This document shows, in pieces, positions 39,205-49,437 of a stretch of DNA of 64,000 nucleotides. The stretch spans positions 553,028 through 617,027 of the forward strand of contig NZ_JARUQR010000001.1 of assembly GCF_029767005.1 (NCBI RefSeq), in the 5' to 3' direction. The translations under genes were made by a program, and so were the position numbers. The DNA comes from Thiomicrorhabdus sp. ZW0627. Lineage in GTDB: Bacteria > Pseudomonadota > Gammaproteobacteria > Thiomicrospirales > Thiomicrospiraceae. How positions within the stretch are numbered: the first letter of the stretch is position 1; every line of letters begins with the position of its first letter. The notes beneath the pieces are model-generated. The model worked only from the letters and a program-made list of their open reading frames with translations. It did no database searches and was not told where the DNA came from.

Positions 39205-40920
39205 ATGAAAACCTCCAACCTACTGCTTTCCACTACTCGTGAAACCCCATCCGATGCCGTCGTCATCAGTCATCAGTTGATGATTCGTGCCGGAATCATC
39301 CGCTCTTTAGCCGGAGGCCTGTACAACTGGCTGCCGCTTGGCGTACGCGTACTGAGAAAAGTTGAGGCCATCATCCGCGAAGAAATGGACCGCTCCGGCG
39401 CTCAGGAACTGTTGATGCCGGTGGTTCAGCCGCTTGAATTATGGGAAGAGTCCGGCCGTGCAGAAGACTACGGCCCGGAACTACTGCGCTTCAAAGACCG
39501 TCACCAGCGTGACTTCGCACTGGGCCCGACGCATGAAGAGATCATTACCGATCTGGTACGCCGTGAAATCCGTAGCTACAAGCAACTGCCGGCCAACTTC
39601 TATCAGATCCAGACCAAATTCCGTGACGAAATCCGTCCACGCTTCGGTGTGATGCGTTCACGTGAATTCATCATGAAAGACGCCTACTCTTTCCATATGG
39701 ATCGTGACAGTCTTCAGGAAACCTACGACGAGATGTACGATGCCTATAACCGCATCTTCACCCGTCTTGGTTTGGATTTCCGTCCTGTACAAGCCGACAC
39801 AGGTTCCATCGGTGGTGAAGGTTCACATGAGTTTCACGTACTGGCCGATTCGGGTGAAGACGACATCGCCTTCTCGACCGGTTCCGACTACGCGGCTAAC
39901 GTTGAACTTGCGGAAGCCTTGGCACCGCGCGGCGAACGCCCTGCGCCTTCGGCGGAACTGACCAAAGTCGAAACCCCGAACAAACACTCTATCGAAGAAG
40001 TCTGCGACTTCCTACAGCTGAAAAAGAAAGTCGTCGCCAAAACCATCCTGGTCAAAGGCGCGACCGAAGAAGCTCCGGTTGTTGCTCTGGTTGTCAGAGG
40101 CGATCACGAACTAAACGAAATCAAAGCAATGAAACTGGACTTGGTTGCCGAACCATTCGAGATGGCAAGTGACGAAGAAATCAAAGCCGCCGCCGGTTGT
40201 TCGGCAGGTTCTATCGGTCCTGTTGGTTTGGAGATTCCGGTTATCGTTGACCGCACAGCGGCCAACATGGCAGATTTCGTCTGTGGTGCCAACGAAGACG
40301 GTTACCACTTCACCGGAGCCAACTGGGATCGTGATGCCAAAGCGACTTTGGTTGCAGACATCCGTAACGTCGTCAAAGGCGACCCAAGCCCATGCGGCAA
40401 CGGTAAGATCGAAATCCGTCGCGGTATCGAAGTCGGCCACATCTTCCAGTTGGGTAACAAATACTCAAAAGCGTTGAACGCCAGCGTTCAGAATGAGAGC
40501 AGTCGTTCCCAGATTCTGGAAATGGGTTGTTACGGTATCGGTGTGACACGTGTTGTTGCCGCTGCCATCGAACAGAACTACGACGACAAAGGCATTATCT
40601 GGCCGGAAAGCATTGCGCCGTTCCAGGTTTGTATCGTACCGATGCAGATGCACAAATCGCCTCGAGTGGCGGAAGTCGCCGAACAGCTTTACAAAGAGTT
40701 GACGGCAAAAGGTGTTGAAGTGCTATTGGACGACCGCGCGGAACGTCCGGGCGTCATGTTCTCCGACATGGACTTGATCGGTATCCCGCACCGAATCGTC
40801 ATCGGCGAGCGCGGCTTGGACAACGGCATGTTGGAATACAAAAACCGTCGCGACGAAAAATCGCAAGACATCGCTCAGGAAGGGTTCATCGACTTCTTGA
40901 TGGAAAAACTGGGCAAGTAG
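39205..40920 (+). CDS. proS: Prolyl-tRNA synthetase, bacterial type with editing domain
   Basis: Class II synthetase charging tRNA-Pro. 571 residues (E. coli 572). Catalytic core in two halves (motif 2 around [18 protein letters not shown]; motif 3 around [13 protein letters not shown]), with the inserted YbaK-like editing domain between about 225 and 390 that clears Ala-tRNA-Pro, and a C-terminal anticodon-binding domain (475-571). AAGG before ATG. Followed by a strong terminator. Confidence 0.97.
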   Translation: MKTSNLLLSTTRETPSDAVVISHQLMIRAGIIRSLAGGLYNWLPLGVRVLRKVEAIIREEMDRSGAQELLMPVVQPLELWEESGRAEDYGPELLRFKDRHQRDFALGPTHEEIITDLVRREIRSYKQLPANFYQIQTKFRDEIRPRFGVMRSREFIMKDAYSFHMDRDSLQETYDEMYDAYNRIFTRLGLDFRPVQADTGSIGGEGSHEFHVLADSGEDDIAFSTGSDYAANVELAEALAPRGERPAPSAELTKVETPNKHSIEEVCDFLQLKKKVVAKTILVKGATEEAPVVALVVRGDHELNEIKAMKLDLVAEPFEMASDEEIKAAAGCSAGSIGPVGLEIPVIVDRTAANMADFVCGANEDGYHFTGANWDRDAKATLVADIRNVVKGDPSPCGNGKIEIRRGIEVGHIFQLGNKYSKALNASVQNESSRSQILEMGCYGIGVTRVVAAAIEQNYDDKGIIWPESIAPFQVCIVPMQMHKSPRVAEVAEQLYKELTAKGVEVLLDDRAERPGVMFSDMDLIGIPHRIVIGERGLDNGMLEYKNRRDEKSQDIAQEGFIDFLMEKLGK

Positions 40921-40940
40921 TTTCAACTTAACCAGAACTT

Positions 40941-40968
40941 AAAAAAGCGGCCTTGATGCCGCTTTTTT
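40941..40968 (+). terminator. Intrinsic terminator of proS
   Basis: AAAAAAGCGGC, six-base loop, GCCGCTTTTTTT, starting 20 bases after the stop. A CAGGCCTG element follows about 20 bases downstream. Confidence 0.92.
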
Positions 40969-40985
40969 TATGCCCAATCAAAACT

Positions 40986-40999
40986 GAACAGGCCTGTTC
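40986..40999. repeat. CAGGCCTG element in 14-base palindrome GAACAGGCCTGTTC
   Basis: Intergenic copy after the proS terminator. The same 14-base palindrome, followed by GG, recurs at 56135-56148. Confidence 0.85.
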
Positions 41000-41037
41000 G
41001 GTTTCTAATAAGCCCCCTCAAGTCCCAAAAAACCCCA

Positions 41038-41067
41038 TTGACATCAATAAGATAACTAACATACGAT
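41038..41067 (+). promoter_or_regulatory. Candidate sigma-70 promoter of the PD-(D/E)XK-like gene
   Basis: Perfect TTGACA (41038-41043), 18-base spacer, TACGAT (41062-41067), 35 bases before the GTG start. Confidence 0.55.
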
Positions 41068-41102
41068 ACGTATTAACAATGTAGCGTTCGAGGATACCCT
41101 AA

Positions 41103-41498
41103 GTGCCAAGAAGAATGACTCAAACAAAAAGTAAAACCCATCAGGCCATGAAGAATTCTTCCTATGAGAGTATGGTCGTCAGTTGGCTGATGCAAGATGG
41201 TTGGCAGGTATTCATTCCCATTTTGGATCATGGACACAAAACAGACCTTCTCATTTCCGATGGTCCAAATTATTACCGAATACAAGTGAAGTCAGTAGAG
41301 GCCTCGGGAGACGATCACGTCGTTTTAAATCAGTGGGAAGGCAGCGATATCGACGTAGTCGTTTACTTTACGCGCAATTCTAACTGGGGCGTTATCGCCC
41401 CGGCCTTCCATGAAAAAAAACGTCCACTTAACCATAAAGAACATAGAAAGTTTCTACAAGATAGAAAAGAATTTCTTAAAGAGTTCCATCAACTTTAA
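41103..41498 (+). CDS. PD-(D/E)XK nuclease-like protein (group I intron endonuclease-like fold)
   Basis: 131 residues. After a basic N-terminus, SYESMVVSWLMQDGWQVFIPILDHGHKTDLLI gives a helix with Glu and then Asp at a strand end, and YRIQVKSV gives the QxK half of the motif. This E...D...QxK pattern matches the small PD-(D/E)XK family that includes I-Ssp6803I-type enzymes; the C-terminus is Lys/Glu-rich. No intron, methylase or partner gene is adjacent, so it stands alone with its own promoter. GTG start has GAGG nine bases upstream; ATG at 41115 is possible. Function unknown; nuclease activity is inferred. Confidence 0.7.
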   Translation: MPRRMTQTKSKTHQAMKNSSYESMVVSWLMQDGWQVFIPILDHGHKTDLLISDGPNYYRIQVKSVEASGDDHVVLNQWEGSDIDVVVYFTRNSNWGVIAPAFHEKKRPLNHKEHRKFLQDRKEFLKEFHQL

Positions 41499-41666
41499 CA
41501 ACCAAACAAGCCAGTCCAGTCCACGTTACAAAGATAATATTTTGTATTTTCATGCCGAGCTTCAATGTTCTCATTAAGGCAAAGATCAATTAATTATCCA
41601 CGTACATTCAAGGGATTTGAAAGGTTTACACTGAATTCATGAAAAACCTTAACCAAGGAAGCGATC

Positions 41667-42479
41667 ATGAACAGTACAATTTCTCCTCAAGCACCAACCG
41701 CATTATTTCTCTCACACGGTGGCGGGCCATTGCCTTTGCTTGGCGACATTGGCCACAAAGAATTGGTCGAGAACCTGAAAGCCATGGCCGGAATGATTGA
41801 AAAACCGTCCGCCATTATCGTGATCAGTGCCCACTGGGAAGCTAAAAAGCCAACCATCACCAGCGGCGCTCATCCTTCTTTGATCTACGATTACAGCGGT
41901 TTCCCTGCCGAATCCTACCAGATCGAATATCCCGCTCCGGGTAATCCTATGCTGGCGTCGGAAATCCATTCGTTGCTGAACAAACACGGATTGGGGGCAG
42001 AACTGGATGACCAGCGCGGCTTCGACCACGGCTTGTTCGTGCCTTTGAAAATCATGTATCCGGAAGCGGACATTCCTTGTATTCAGGTATCGTTGGTCAA
42101 TACATTAGATCCAAAAGAGCACATTCGAATTGGTCAGGCGCTGTCGGAACTTCGTCATGAAAACCTGCTCATCATCGGTTCCGGTTTCTCATTCCACAAC
42201 ATGCGCGCTTTTTTCAGCCCGCCGAATGCAGAGGCTGAAAACATGAACGCATCGTTTGAAGCCTGGCTCATCGACACATGTTCCAATCCCGACATTGATG
42301 AAAAGGAACGCACCCAACGACTTGAAAACTGGGAACAGGCGCCTTTTGCTCGCTACTGTCAACCTAGGGAAGAACATCTGATGCCACTGCATGTCTGCTA
42401 TGGCGTCGCCCAACGCGCCTGCTCCAACGTATTTGAACTTCGTGTCTTGGGTAAAAAATCGAGTGCCTATATCTGGTAA
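41667..42479 (+). CDS. ygiD: LigB-type extradiol dioxygenase (4,5-DOPA dioxygenase, YgiD-like)
   Basis: Class III extradiol ring-cleavage family; E. coli YgiD opens DOPA in vitro using a zinc/iron site. Expected ligands are His17 (LFLSHGGGP) and His56 (VISAHWE) plus a later His, with His121 in the conserved GFDHGLFVPLK. 270 residues, typical. AAGGA lies before ATG. Monocistronic with about 95 bases to the MDR genes. The physiological substrate is unknown. Confidence 0.88.
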   Translation: MNSTISPQAPTALFLSHGGGPLPLLGDIGHKELVENLKAMAGMIEKPSAIIVISAHWEAKKPTITSGAHPSLIYDYSGFPAESYQIEYPAPGNPMLASEIHSLLNKHGLGAELDDQRGFDHGLFVPLKIMYPEADIPCIQVSLVNTLDPKEHIRIGQALSELRHENLLIIGSGFSFHNMRAFFSPPNAEAENMNASFEAWLIDTCSNPDIDEKERTQRLENWEQAPFARYCQPREEHLMPLHVCYGVAQRACSNVFELRVLGKKSSAYIW

Positions 42480-42574
42480 ATCTCTTGGAATACAAGACCT
42501 TATATAACGGGTAATTGAAAATTTCGGACGATTAAGCGATACTGGCTTTCAATCAACCTTTGTTGAGGTGAGTC

Positions 42575-43588
42575 ATGAAAGCGATTGTTTGGACAGCCTA
42601 TGGAGCGCCGGACGTACTTCAAATGCAGGAAGTCGAAACGCCGGTGCCCAAAGAGAATGAAGTTCTCGTCAAAATCCTCGCCACTACCGTTGAAACCGGT
42701 GACTGCGAAATGCGCCGCTATCACATGCACAATCGCCTCCTATACATCATGAGACCGCTTTTCGGTCTGTTTAAGCCTCGAATCAAAATACTCGGTCAAC
42801 AACTGGCCGGTGAAGTAGAAGCCGTCGGTCAGAAAGTAACGCGTTTCAAACCGGGCGACCCGGTGTTTGGAGTGCCAAATTTTAGTTTCGGGACCTATGC
42901 CGAATACAAATGCCTTAAAGAAACCGCCCCCCTATCGATTAAACCGGACAACCTGAGTTTTGAGGAGGCCTGTTGCGTTCCCGTCGGAGGAACCAATGCC
43001 CTGCACTTTCTCAAAATAGCCAACATCCAGCCTGGTGAATCCGTTCTGATTTACGGTTCGACTGGTACCATCGGCACCTATGCCGTACAGCTCGCCAAAC
43101 ATTTCGGTGCCGAAGTCACTGCGGTATGCAGTTCCATGAAAACCGATCTGGTCAAATCATTGGGCGCCGACCACGTCATCGACTACACGAAAGAAGATTT
43201 CACACAGGTAAACCGACATTACGACGTCATCTTCGACACCATCGGCAAAAGTCCGTTTTCATGGTGTCTGGACTCATTGAAACCGCATGGCCGATACCTT
43301 CTGGCTAATCCAACCGTTTCCGAACTAGCCAGAGGCATCTGGACAAACTTGATTGGAAACAAACGGATTCTGACTAAATTAGCCAAATATACACAGGACG
43401 ACTTGGAGTATCTCAAAGCATTAATGGAAGACGGCAAGCTCCGAACCGTTATCGACCGGGTTTACCCGCTTGAAGAGATAGCCGAGGCACACCGTTACGT
43501 CGAACAGCGACACAAAACCGGCAATGTCGTCATCCGCATACAGGCAAATACACACGAGACAATCCCAACAGGACCAATGCAATCATGA
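42575..43588 (+). CDS. NAD(P)-dependent zinc-free MDR oxidoreductase, copy 1
   Basis: Medium-chain dehydrogenase/reductase of quinone-reductase type, 337 residues. N-terminal GroES-like domain (MKAIVWTAYGAPDVLQMQEVE start) without the structural zinc Cys cluster of alcohol dehydrogenases, and a Rossmann domain with YGSTGTIGTYAVQLAKHFGAEVTAVCSS. SLGADHVIDYTKEDF is the family hallmark. Overlaps the ATG of a second family member by four bases (ATGA), so the two are translationally coupled. GTGAG precedes ATG. Substrate unknown. Confidence 0.88.
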   Translation: MKAIVWTAYGAPDVLQMQEVETPVPKENEVLVKILATTVETGDCEMRRYHMHNRLLYIMRPLFGLFKPRIKILGQQLAGEVEAVGQKVTRFKPGDPVFGVPNFSFGTYAEYKCLKETAPLSIKPDNLSFEEACCVPVGGTNALHFLKIANIQPGESVLIYGSTGTIGTYAVQLAKHFGAEVTAVCSSMKTDLVKSLGADHVIDYTKEDFTQVNRHYDVIFDTIGKSPFSWCLDSLKPHGRYLLANPTVSELARGIWTNLIGNKRILTKLAKYTQDDLEYLKALMEDGKLRTVIDRVYPLEEIAEAHRYVEQRHKTGNVVIRIQANTHETIPTGPMQS

Positions 43589-44565
43589 AAGCGGTGATTT
43601 TGGAAAAGTATGGTTCCCCTGACAACCTAAAATTGAAGGAGGTAGAACGGCCAACTCCCAAAAACAACGAAGTACTGGTTAAGGTACATGCAACATCAAT
43701 CAACGACTGGGATTGGGCGATATTAACAGCCACTCCGTTCGTAAACCGCTGGATGGCAGGTGTTTTCAAACCAACCAAGATTCCGATTCTCGGATGCGAC
43801 ATCGCCGGACGGGTTGAAGCGGTTGGTGATCACGTCAAACGCTTTCAGGTTGGTGATGAAGTATTTGGCGACCTGTCCGCAAGTGGCTGGGGTGGTTTTG
43901 CCGAATACCTATGCACCGATGAGAACGCCCTTTCCCTAAAACCAAAAGACATGCCGTTTGATGAAGCCGCCTGTCTGCCCCAAGCAGGCCTGCTGGCTTT
44001 GCAGGGACTGCTTCAGGGTAAAATAGATGAAGGCCAAAACAAGAAAGTTCTGATTAACGGCGCTTCAGGCGGTGCCGGCACAGTGGCGATTCAAATCGCT
44101 AAATCCTACGGTGCCGAAATCACGGCCGTTTGCAGCGAAGCGAAAATGGATCTGGTCAAGTCGCTCGGTGCAGACCACACTATCGACTACAAAAAGCAGA
44201 ATTTCACCCAAGACTCCCAACGTTACGACCTGATTCTGGACGTGAAAGGGTTTCACTCTCTTTTCGACTACCGACGCGTTCTCAATCCAAAAGGTCATTA
44301 CGTGATGCTTGGCGGAAGCAACCGTCTGGCTATGCAGTCGATTTTACTTGGCCCTTTGATTTCGCTATTCGGAAAGAAAAAGATGGGAATATTAATGCTG
44401 AAACCCAACTCAAAACTGGAGCTGTTGAAACTCTACTATGAAGCCAACAAAATGCGCCCCATCATCGACAAACGCTTTACTCTTGAGGAGACTTCCGAGG
44501 CCATGCGTTATTACGGCAATGGCCTCACCAGAGGCAAGGTCGTCGTTACAATTAACCACAAGTAA
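43585..44565 (+). CDS. NAD(P)-dependent zinc-free MDR oxidoreductase, copy 2
   Basis: 326 residues, same family and layout as the preceding gene (MKAVILEKYGSPDNLKLKEVE start; NGASGGAGTVAIQIAKSYGAEITAVCS cofactor site; SLGADHTIDYKKQNF). The two share roughly 40% of residues by eye, pointing to an old tandem duplication followed by specialisation. It contains the 12-base palindrome AGCAGGCCTGCT at 43983-43994 in frame. Confidence 0.88.
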   Translation: MKAVILEKYGSPDNLKLKEVERPTPKNNEVLVKVHATSINDWDWAILTATPFVNRWMAGVFKPTKIPILGCDIAGRVEAVGDHVKRFQVGDEVFGDLSASGWGGFAEYLCTDENALSLKPKDMPFDEAACLPQAGLLALQGLLQGKIDEGQNKKVLINGASGGAGTVAIQIAKSYGAEITAVCSEAKMDLVKSLGADHTIDYKKQNFTQDSQRYDLILDVKGFHSLFDYRRVLNPKGHYVMLGGSNRLAMQSILLGPLISLFGKKKMGILMLKPNSKLELLKLYYEANKMRPIIDKRFTLEETSEAMRYYGNGLTRGKVVVTINHK

Positions 44566-44645
44566 TACAAGGAACATTTTCACTTTTTATCGGTTAGAAT
44601 GAAACCGACGTAACATCACTACAAAATCAAGACGAGGTATTGAAG

Positions 44646-44927
44646 ATGCGCACAAAACTGCTTGTATTATCACTGTTCACCCTACTAATGGCCGGATGTG
44701 CCAACAACCCGAACAGCTCCTTAGCATTGCAATGTGAAAACGGTTTAAAAACTGCTTATCAAGAACTGGATTATGCAAAAACCAATGGTTTCGACGGCAC
44801 GGTTGAATACACCAAAGCAGCAGGCCTGTTGAGTGCGGCTAAAATCCAACAACAATTCGGGAAATACCCAAACTGCATCGACAAAGTGAATCGCGCCCGC
44901 GAGTTCATCAAAGCCTCGCAACGCTAA
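44646..44927 (+). CDS. Small lipoprotein of unknown function
   Basis: 93 residues with lipoprotein signal (LFTLLMAGC, then ANN). The mature part is a short helical domain with two Cys (LQCENGL, YPNCIDKV) that may form a disulfide, and motifs recalling small TPR-like helical hairpins (ALQCENGLKTAYQELDYAK; SAAKIQQQFGKYPNCIDKVNRAREFI). Start chosen at ATG 44646, eight bases after GAGG; the TTG at 44640 is too close. Contains a CAGGCCTG element (44821). Its end overlaps the convergent DUF2784 gene by four bases. Confidence 0.78.
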   Translation: MRTKLLVLSLFTLLMAGCANNPNSSLALQCENGLKTAYQELDYAKTNGFDGTVEYTKAAGLLSAAKIQQQFGKYPNCIDKVNRAREFIKASQR

Positions 44928-45322
44928 TCGGTTCGTACCTTAGAAAGAGGGTTCGTCTGTCTTTTTCGGCGGACCCCAAACCAGATATACACCGCCACGT
45001 TTATTGCAATCACCGCAATGCCCATGGCAACCGCCATCTCTCGGGTAGCACCGTCGGGATAAACCAACGTTACTAAATAACGGTCAATAAATCCTCCGCT
45101 ATAGACTTCACTCGAACCTGCGGCTTGCCGAAAACTGTTTTCCATCGGTGTTAACGGACAAGTCCAACCAATCAATGAAATCAACGCGCCCCACACGGCT
45201 GCGGGTACCTGCAACCAGAACATCCAAGGCCACCTGAATACCAGAAAACCGCCAAACAGCACGAACAGAATAAACACAAAGTGCAGCAATACAATGAAAT
45301 CCGCCGCCAATTGATATAACAC
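44924..45322 (-). CDS. DUF2784 membrane protein
   Basis: 132 residues, three to four membrane helices. DUF2784 marks: LAADFIVLLHFVFILFVLFGG at the start, GWTCPLTPMEN in the middle and a C-terminal helix. Function unknown. Overlaps the convergent lipoprotein gene end by four bases. 29 bases downstream of the slipin gene on the same strand, so likely the last gene of nfeD-slipin-DUF2784. Confidence 0.83.
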   Translation of the reverse strand: MLYQLAADFIVLLHFVFILFVLFGGFLVFRWPWMFWLQVPAAVWGALISLIGWTCPLTPMENSFRQAAGSSEVYSGGFIDRYLVTLVYPDGATREMAVAMGIAVIAINVAVYIWFGVRRKRQTNPLSKVRTD

Positions 45323-45351
45323 TCTTCCGCCCCTATCTGTCGGTCATCGAA

Positions 45352-46101
45352 TCATTTCTCTTTTTTCAAAAGCGAATCGATCAATTCCATCGGCAACGGA
45401 AAAACGATCGTATTCGAACGTTCGTTGGCGATTTCCGTCAACGTCTGCAAATATCTCAACTGCAAGGCCTGAGGCTGCTTGGCAAGAATCTGCGCAGCTT
45501 CGAACAGTTTTTCAGACGCCTGCATCTCCCCTTCGGCATGGATGACCTTGGCGCGTCGGTTACGCTCCGCCTCGGCCTGCTTGGCAATCGCTCGTATCAT
45601 GCTCTCGTTCAAATCAACGTGTTTGATTTCAACATTGCTGACCTTGATTCCCCAAGCGTCGGTCTGTTGATCAAGAACATTCTGGATATCCGCATTTAAG
45701 CGTTCACGCTCCGACAGCATTTCATCCAACTCATGCTGCCCCAACACAGATCTTAACGTGGTTTGCGCCAACTGACTGGTAGCCTCATAGAACTTCTCTA
45801 CCTGGATGATGGCTTTATCGGGTTCGATCACGCGAAAATACACCACGGCATTCACATTCACCGAAACGTTATCCCTTGAGATGACATCCTGACTGGGAAC
45901 ATCCATCACGATGGTTCTTAAATCCACTCTTTCCATCTGCTGGATAACCGGAATGACAATGATGAAACCGGGACCTTTCACTTTCCAGAAACGTCCCAAT
46001 AGAAAAATAACTCCACGCTCGTATTCGCGCAAAATCCGAATGGCACTGGCAAAAAACAACACTACTAGTGCGATGACGATATACATAGAATAAGCCGTCA
46101 T
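45352..46101 (-). CDS. Slipin (SPFH/Band 7 stomatin-like protein)
   Basis: One N-terminal membrane helix (1-20), then the SPFH domain ([57 protein letters not shown]) and a helical oligomerisation region ([18 protein letters not shown]). Makes large ring or cage assemblies in membranes. It overlaps the upstream NfeD-type protease gene by four bases. Slipin-NfeD pairs are conserved in bacteria and archaea, and NfeD proteases cleave slipins in Pyrococcus. Confidence 0.92.
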   Translation of the reverse strand: MTAYSMYIVIALVVLFFASAIRILREYERGVIFLLGRFWKVKGPGFIIVIPVIQQMERVDLRTIVMDVPSQDVISRDNVSVNVNAVVYFRVIEPDKAIIQVEKFYEATSQLAQTTLRSVLGQHELDEMLSERERLNADIQNVLDQQTDAWGIKVSNVEIKHVDLNESMIRAIAKQAEAERNRRAKVIHAEGEMQASEKLFEAAQILAKQPQALQLRYLQTLTEIANERSNTIVFPLPMELIDSLLKKEK

Positions 46102-47504
46102 GTTTTATCCTCCTCTGTTGAAACTTCTAATGGCTCTACAGTGAGAGTCAGGTTATCAATTTCTTTCACTTTGACCATTTGGTCTTTATGTAACGGCGTT
46201 TCGCTCACTGCCCGCCAATGTTCGCCGTGGATCACCACCGTTCCTTGTCGGTCAAAATCACCGACAACCCTCGCCTGCCCTCCAATCAGTTCTTCGATAC
46301 CACTGACTACCGGACGGTGACGTGCTTTCAAAGCCAGACTGACCACGGTGAACAGGATTACGAAACTGGCAATGGCGAAGGTCAAGATAATGGAAATATC
46401 GATGCCGTAGCCCGGCGCATCGGTGTCGATGAGAATGATTGATCCCATCACGAACGCAATGACCCCGCCGATACCCAACATTCCGAAACTCGGCTCAAAG
46501 GCCTCGGCCACCATCAGCGCAACACCAAGGAAAATCAGCGCCATACCGGCATAATTGATCGGCAACAACTGGAAGGCATATAAGGCAAGGAACAACGAAA
46601 TCGCACCGATGGTTCCCGGCAGAACCGCACCGGGATTGTAGAATTCCAGAATCAATCCATATACGCCGATCAGCATCAGGATATAGGCGATATTGGGATT
46701 GGTAATGACGCTCAAAAGACGGCTGCGCCAATCGGGATCGATTTGGATAACCGTCGCACCACGTGTTTTCAGTATTCGGGTCTCATCGTTTATCGTAACT
46801 TTACGACCGTCCAATTTCTGCAACAGGTCGTCCATGTTTTTGGCAACCAGATCAATCACATTCAATTTTAGAGCCTCATCGGCAGGCAAACTCGCCGCCT
46901 GTCTGACCGCCTGCTCCGCCCATTCCGCATTCCGGCCATGTAACTTTGCCAGTCCTCTAATGTAAGCGACAGCATCGTTGATCGCCTTGCTCTTGGAGGC
47001 ATCCTGAACGTTCTGGGGCGCCGTGTCTTTATTGTCTCCCTCACCCGGCTTGTCTTTATCGATTTTGGTTGGATCCGGAGGGAAAACGCCGCCAATCTGA
47101 ACAGGCGTCGCCGCACCCAGGTTGGTTCCCGGTGCCATTGCGGCGATATGACTGGCATAAAGGATATAGGTTCCTGCACTGGCTGCACGGGCACCAGTCG
47201 GCGCGACAAAGGTTGCGACCGGAATTTCGGAATTCGCGATATTTTTGATGATGCCGCGCATCGCCGAATCGAGTCCGCCCGGCGTATCCATTTGGATGAC
47301 AACTAATTCCGCATCGGTTTTCTCCGCCCCTTTCAGAGCACGTTCGATATAGTCGTCCGTGGCGGGACCGATGGCGTCATTGATGGAAAGTTGCACAACC
47401 GTACCGGTTCCGGCCTGTGCGGAATGTGAAGAAATATCATAAAGCAGAAAAACCGTTGCCGTTAACAACAGCGGTAAAACAGACCATCGTGCGATTCGCT
47501 TCAT
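46098..47504 (-). CDS. NfeD-family membrane-bound serine protease
   Basis: Signal/anchor at the N-terminus, ClpP-like protease domain (36-250) with [15 protein letters not shown] and catalytic Ser109 in [11 protein letters not shown], four to five membrane helices (about 275-385), and a C-terminal OB-fold NfeD domain ([29 protein letters not shown]). The frame opens at 47525, but AAGGAG sits nine bases before ATG 47504 ([10 protein letters not shown]), which also gives a proper signal. 468 residues. A roughly 45-residue Asp/Lys-rich insert near 150-190 is unusual but seen in full-length NfeD proteins. Confidence 0.9.
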   Translation of the reverse strand: MKRIARWSVLPLLLTATVFLLYDISSHSAQAGTGTVVQLSINDAIGPATDDYIERALKGAEKTDAELVVIQMDTPGGLDSAMRGIIKNIANSEIPVATFVAPTGARAASAGTYILYASHIAAMAPGTNLGAATPVQIGGVFPPDPTKIDKDKPGEGDNKDTAPQNVQDASKSKAINDAVAYIRGLAKLHGRNAEWAEQAVRQAASLPADEALKLNVIDLVAKNMDDLLQKLDGRKVTINDETRILKTRGATVIQIDPDWRSRLLSVITNPNIAYILMLIGVYGLILEFYNPGAVLPGTIGAISLFLALYAFQLLPINYAGMALIFLGVALMVAEAFEPSFGMLGIGGVIAFVMGSIILIDTDAPGYGIDISIILTFAIASFVILFTVVSLALKARHRPVVSGIEELIGGQARVVGDFDRQGTVVIHGEHWRAVSETPLHKDQMVKVKEIDNLTLTVEPLEVSTEEDKT

Positions 47505-47772
47505 AGCGGGCAACTCCTTAAGCAATCACTTAAGCGCATCCAACGGTGATGCGGACTCTGTTACTGACCTGACTAACCTCTACTTTACTCCTCTCTTTTG
47601 AAAATTTCTCAACAAAATCAATGGGAATTACATCCATAACAGTTTTATACCCATTGAAAACCACACTTCACACTACTAGAAATCAATCTACTGATTCCAT
47701 TGAGGAATTAAGATACACTAAGTGCTGATAGACAACTTTTCGGCAACCGTTTTAATCAAAGAGGATTGAACG

Positions 47773-48894
47773 ATGAAGGTAGGTGTTCCCAAGGAAATCA
47801 AAAACAACGAATTCCGAGTCGGCATGACGCCAGGCAATGTCCGTGAACTGATCAATCACGGCCATCAAGTCTTGGTTGAAACCGAAGCAGCGGCTGGAAT
47901 TGGATTCAGCGACGACGACTACCTTCAGGTTGGCGCACAGATTGCCAACACCCCTGCCGAAATATTTGAAAAGTCGGATATGATCGTCAAGGTCAAGGAA
48001 CCGCAACCGAATGAACGCGCTATATTGCGGGAAGGCCAGATTCTGTTCACCTACCTCCATCTTGCCCCCGACCGTGAACAAACCCAAGAGCTGATCAAAA
48101 GCAAAGCTGTCTGTATCGCTTATGAAACCGTCAAAGACCGTCACGGTGGTTTGCCACTATTGGCACCAATGTCCGAAGTCGCCGGACGCATGTCGATGCA
48201 GGTAGGCGCACATTTTTTACAGAAAATGTACGGCGGCCGCGGCGTTTTGCTGGCTGGCGTGACCGGTGTTGAAACCGCCAAAGTGGTGGTGATCGGCGGC
48301 GGAACCGTCGGACGCAATGCCGTACAGGTCGCGGTTGGCTTAGGGGCCGAAACAGTGGTACTCGACCGTAACCTCGATGCTTTGCGCACGATAGAGATGC
48401 AATTCGGCAACAGCGTCAAAACCATCTACTCCACAGCCGAATCACTTGAAAAACACGTGTTGGAAGCCGATGTGGTCGTCGGCGCCGTATTGGTTCCCGG
48501 CGCCAGCGCGCCCAAACTGGTGACCGTTGAACACATCAAGAAAATGAAAAACGGATCGGTCATCGTCGATGTAGCGATCGATCAAGGTGGCTGCATGGAA
48601 ACCTCCCGTCCGACATCGCATGAAAACCCGACCTATATAGTCGACGGCGTAGTGCATTACTGCGTGACCAACATGCCGGGCGCCGTACCGACTACTTCCA
48701 CCTTTGCGCTCAACAACGCCACCCTACCTTACATACTCGACCTAGCCAATAAAGGTTACAAACAAGCTTTACTGAAAGACGATTTGTTCCGTGAAGGTCT
48801 GAATATCTATAAAGGCCACGTCACTTGCCGTTCTGTTGCAGAAGCACTTGGTCTGGACTACCTAGATGCTAAAACCGCATTGCAAAACGAATAA
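47773..48894 (+). CDS. ald: Alanine dehydrogenase
   Basis: NAD-dependent interconversion of L-alanine with pyruvate and ammonia. 373 residues, family length. Start MKVGVPKEIKNNEFRVGMTPG is diagnostic. Substrate-site Lys in MIVKVKEP, His in FTYLHLA, the NAD fold VVVIGGGTVGRNAVQVAVGLGA and DVAIDQGGCMETSRPT follow. GAGG before ATG. Monocistronic in view; a CAGGCCTG element sits 21 bases after the stop. Confidence 0.95.
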   Translation: MKVGVPKEIKNNEFRVGMTPGNVRELINHGHQVLVETEAAAGIGFSDDDYLQVGAQIANTPAEIFEKSDMIVKVKEPQPNERAILREGQILFTYLHLAPDREQTQELIKSKAVCIAYETVKDRHGGLPLLAPMSEVAGRMSMQVGAHFLQKMYGGRGVLLAGVTGVETAKVVVIGGGTVGRNAVQVAVGLGAETVVLDRNLDALRTIEMQFGNSVKTIYSTAESLEKHVLEADVVVGAVLVPGASAPKLVTVEHIKKMKNGSVIVDVAIDQGGCMETSRPTSHENPTYIVDGVVHYCVTNMPGAVPTTSTFALNNATLPYILDLANKGYKQALLKDDLFREGLNIYKGHVTCRSVAEALGLDYLDAKTALQNE

Positions 48895-48914
48895 ACGGCT
48901 TCCGCATTTTCAAC

Positions 48915-48922
48915 AGGCCTGC
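48915..48922. repeat. CAGGCCTG element after ald
   Basis: Extended as TCAACAGGCCTGCCGA, in the gap between convergent ald and the small conserved gene. Same extension as the copy at 35227. Confidence 0.8.
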
Positions 48923-48949
48923 CGATAATGAAGATACGGTCCTTCAGCA

Positions 48950-49204
48950 TTATCGATCAACCAGATAATCCATTAAAACCATGTAGTTGCGCTCCAACAC
49001 TTTGATATTCTGCTTCGTCTTTTCCAGATCACAACCTTCGCATTCCAGTGCATCGTAATTTTCCTGCAAAATCCGTTTACAGGTCTGCAAGGTCACCCGC
49101 AGTTCATAAGGCGTCGGATTACCCGGAGAAGCCCAGTCCGACATCATCATCTCTACCTCTTTCGGCTTGAAGCTGGTGATATTTCCATCCGATTTTTCCG
49201 TCAT
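48950..49204 (-). CDS. Small conserved protein of unknown function, paralogue A
   Basis: 84 residues, soluble, mostly helical. About two thirds identical over 69 aligned residues to the protein at 54500-54823. Shared motifs: KEVxMMxxDWAxxGNP, PYELRVTL, TCKR, CD and a C-terminal NIKVLExxYxxLMDYLV. Conserved Cys in TCKR and ExCD; this copy has extra Cys in ALECEGCD. The frame opens at 49231, but AAGGGGAG is eight bases before ATG 49204. I do not recognise the family. No functional link to ald or ndh can be claimed. Confidence 0.75.
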   Translation of the reverse strand: MTEKSDGNITSFKPKEVEMMMSDWASPGNPTPYELRVTLQTCKRILQENYDALECEGCDLEKTKQNIKVLERNYMVLMDYLVDR

Positions 49205-49437
49205 CACTCTTGCTCCCCTTCGTAATTCCACATTTCAATTTAACCACTTGCCGGTCATACAGGGAAAATAGATTGTTTTAATCTTTTGCCATCTTAAAAC
49301 AACCCGACATGAAAAAATTCATGAAAAATAAAAGAGTTAACTACCATATTAATTTCATTGGATTACAATGAAAAACTCTGGGTGATATGAAATCCACTTG
49401 AGCAACTCGACACCCCGTCTCACGGGAAGGAGTGATC

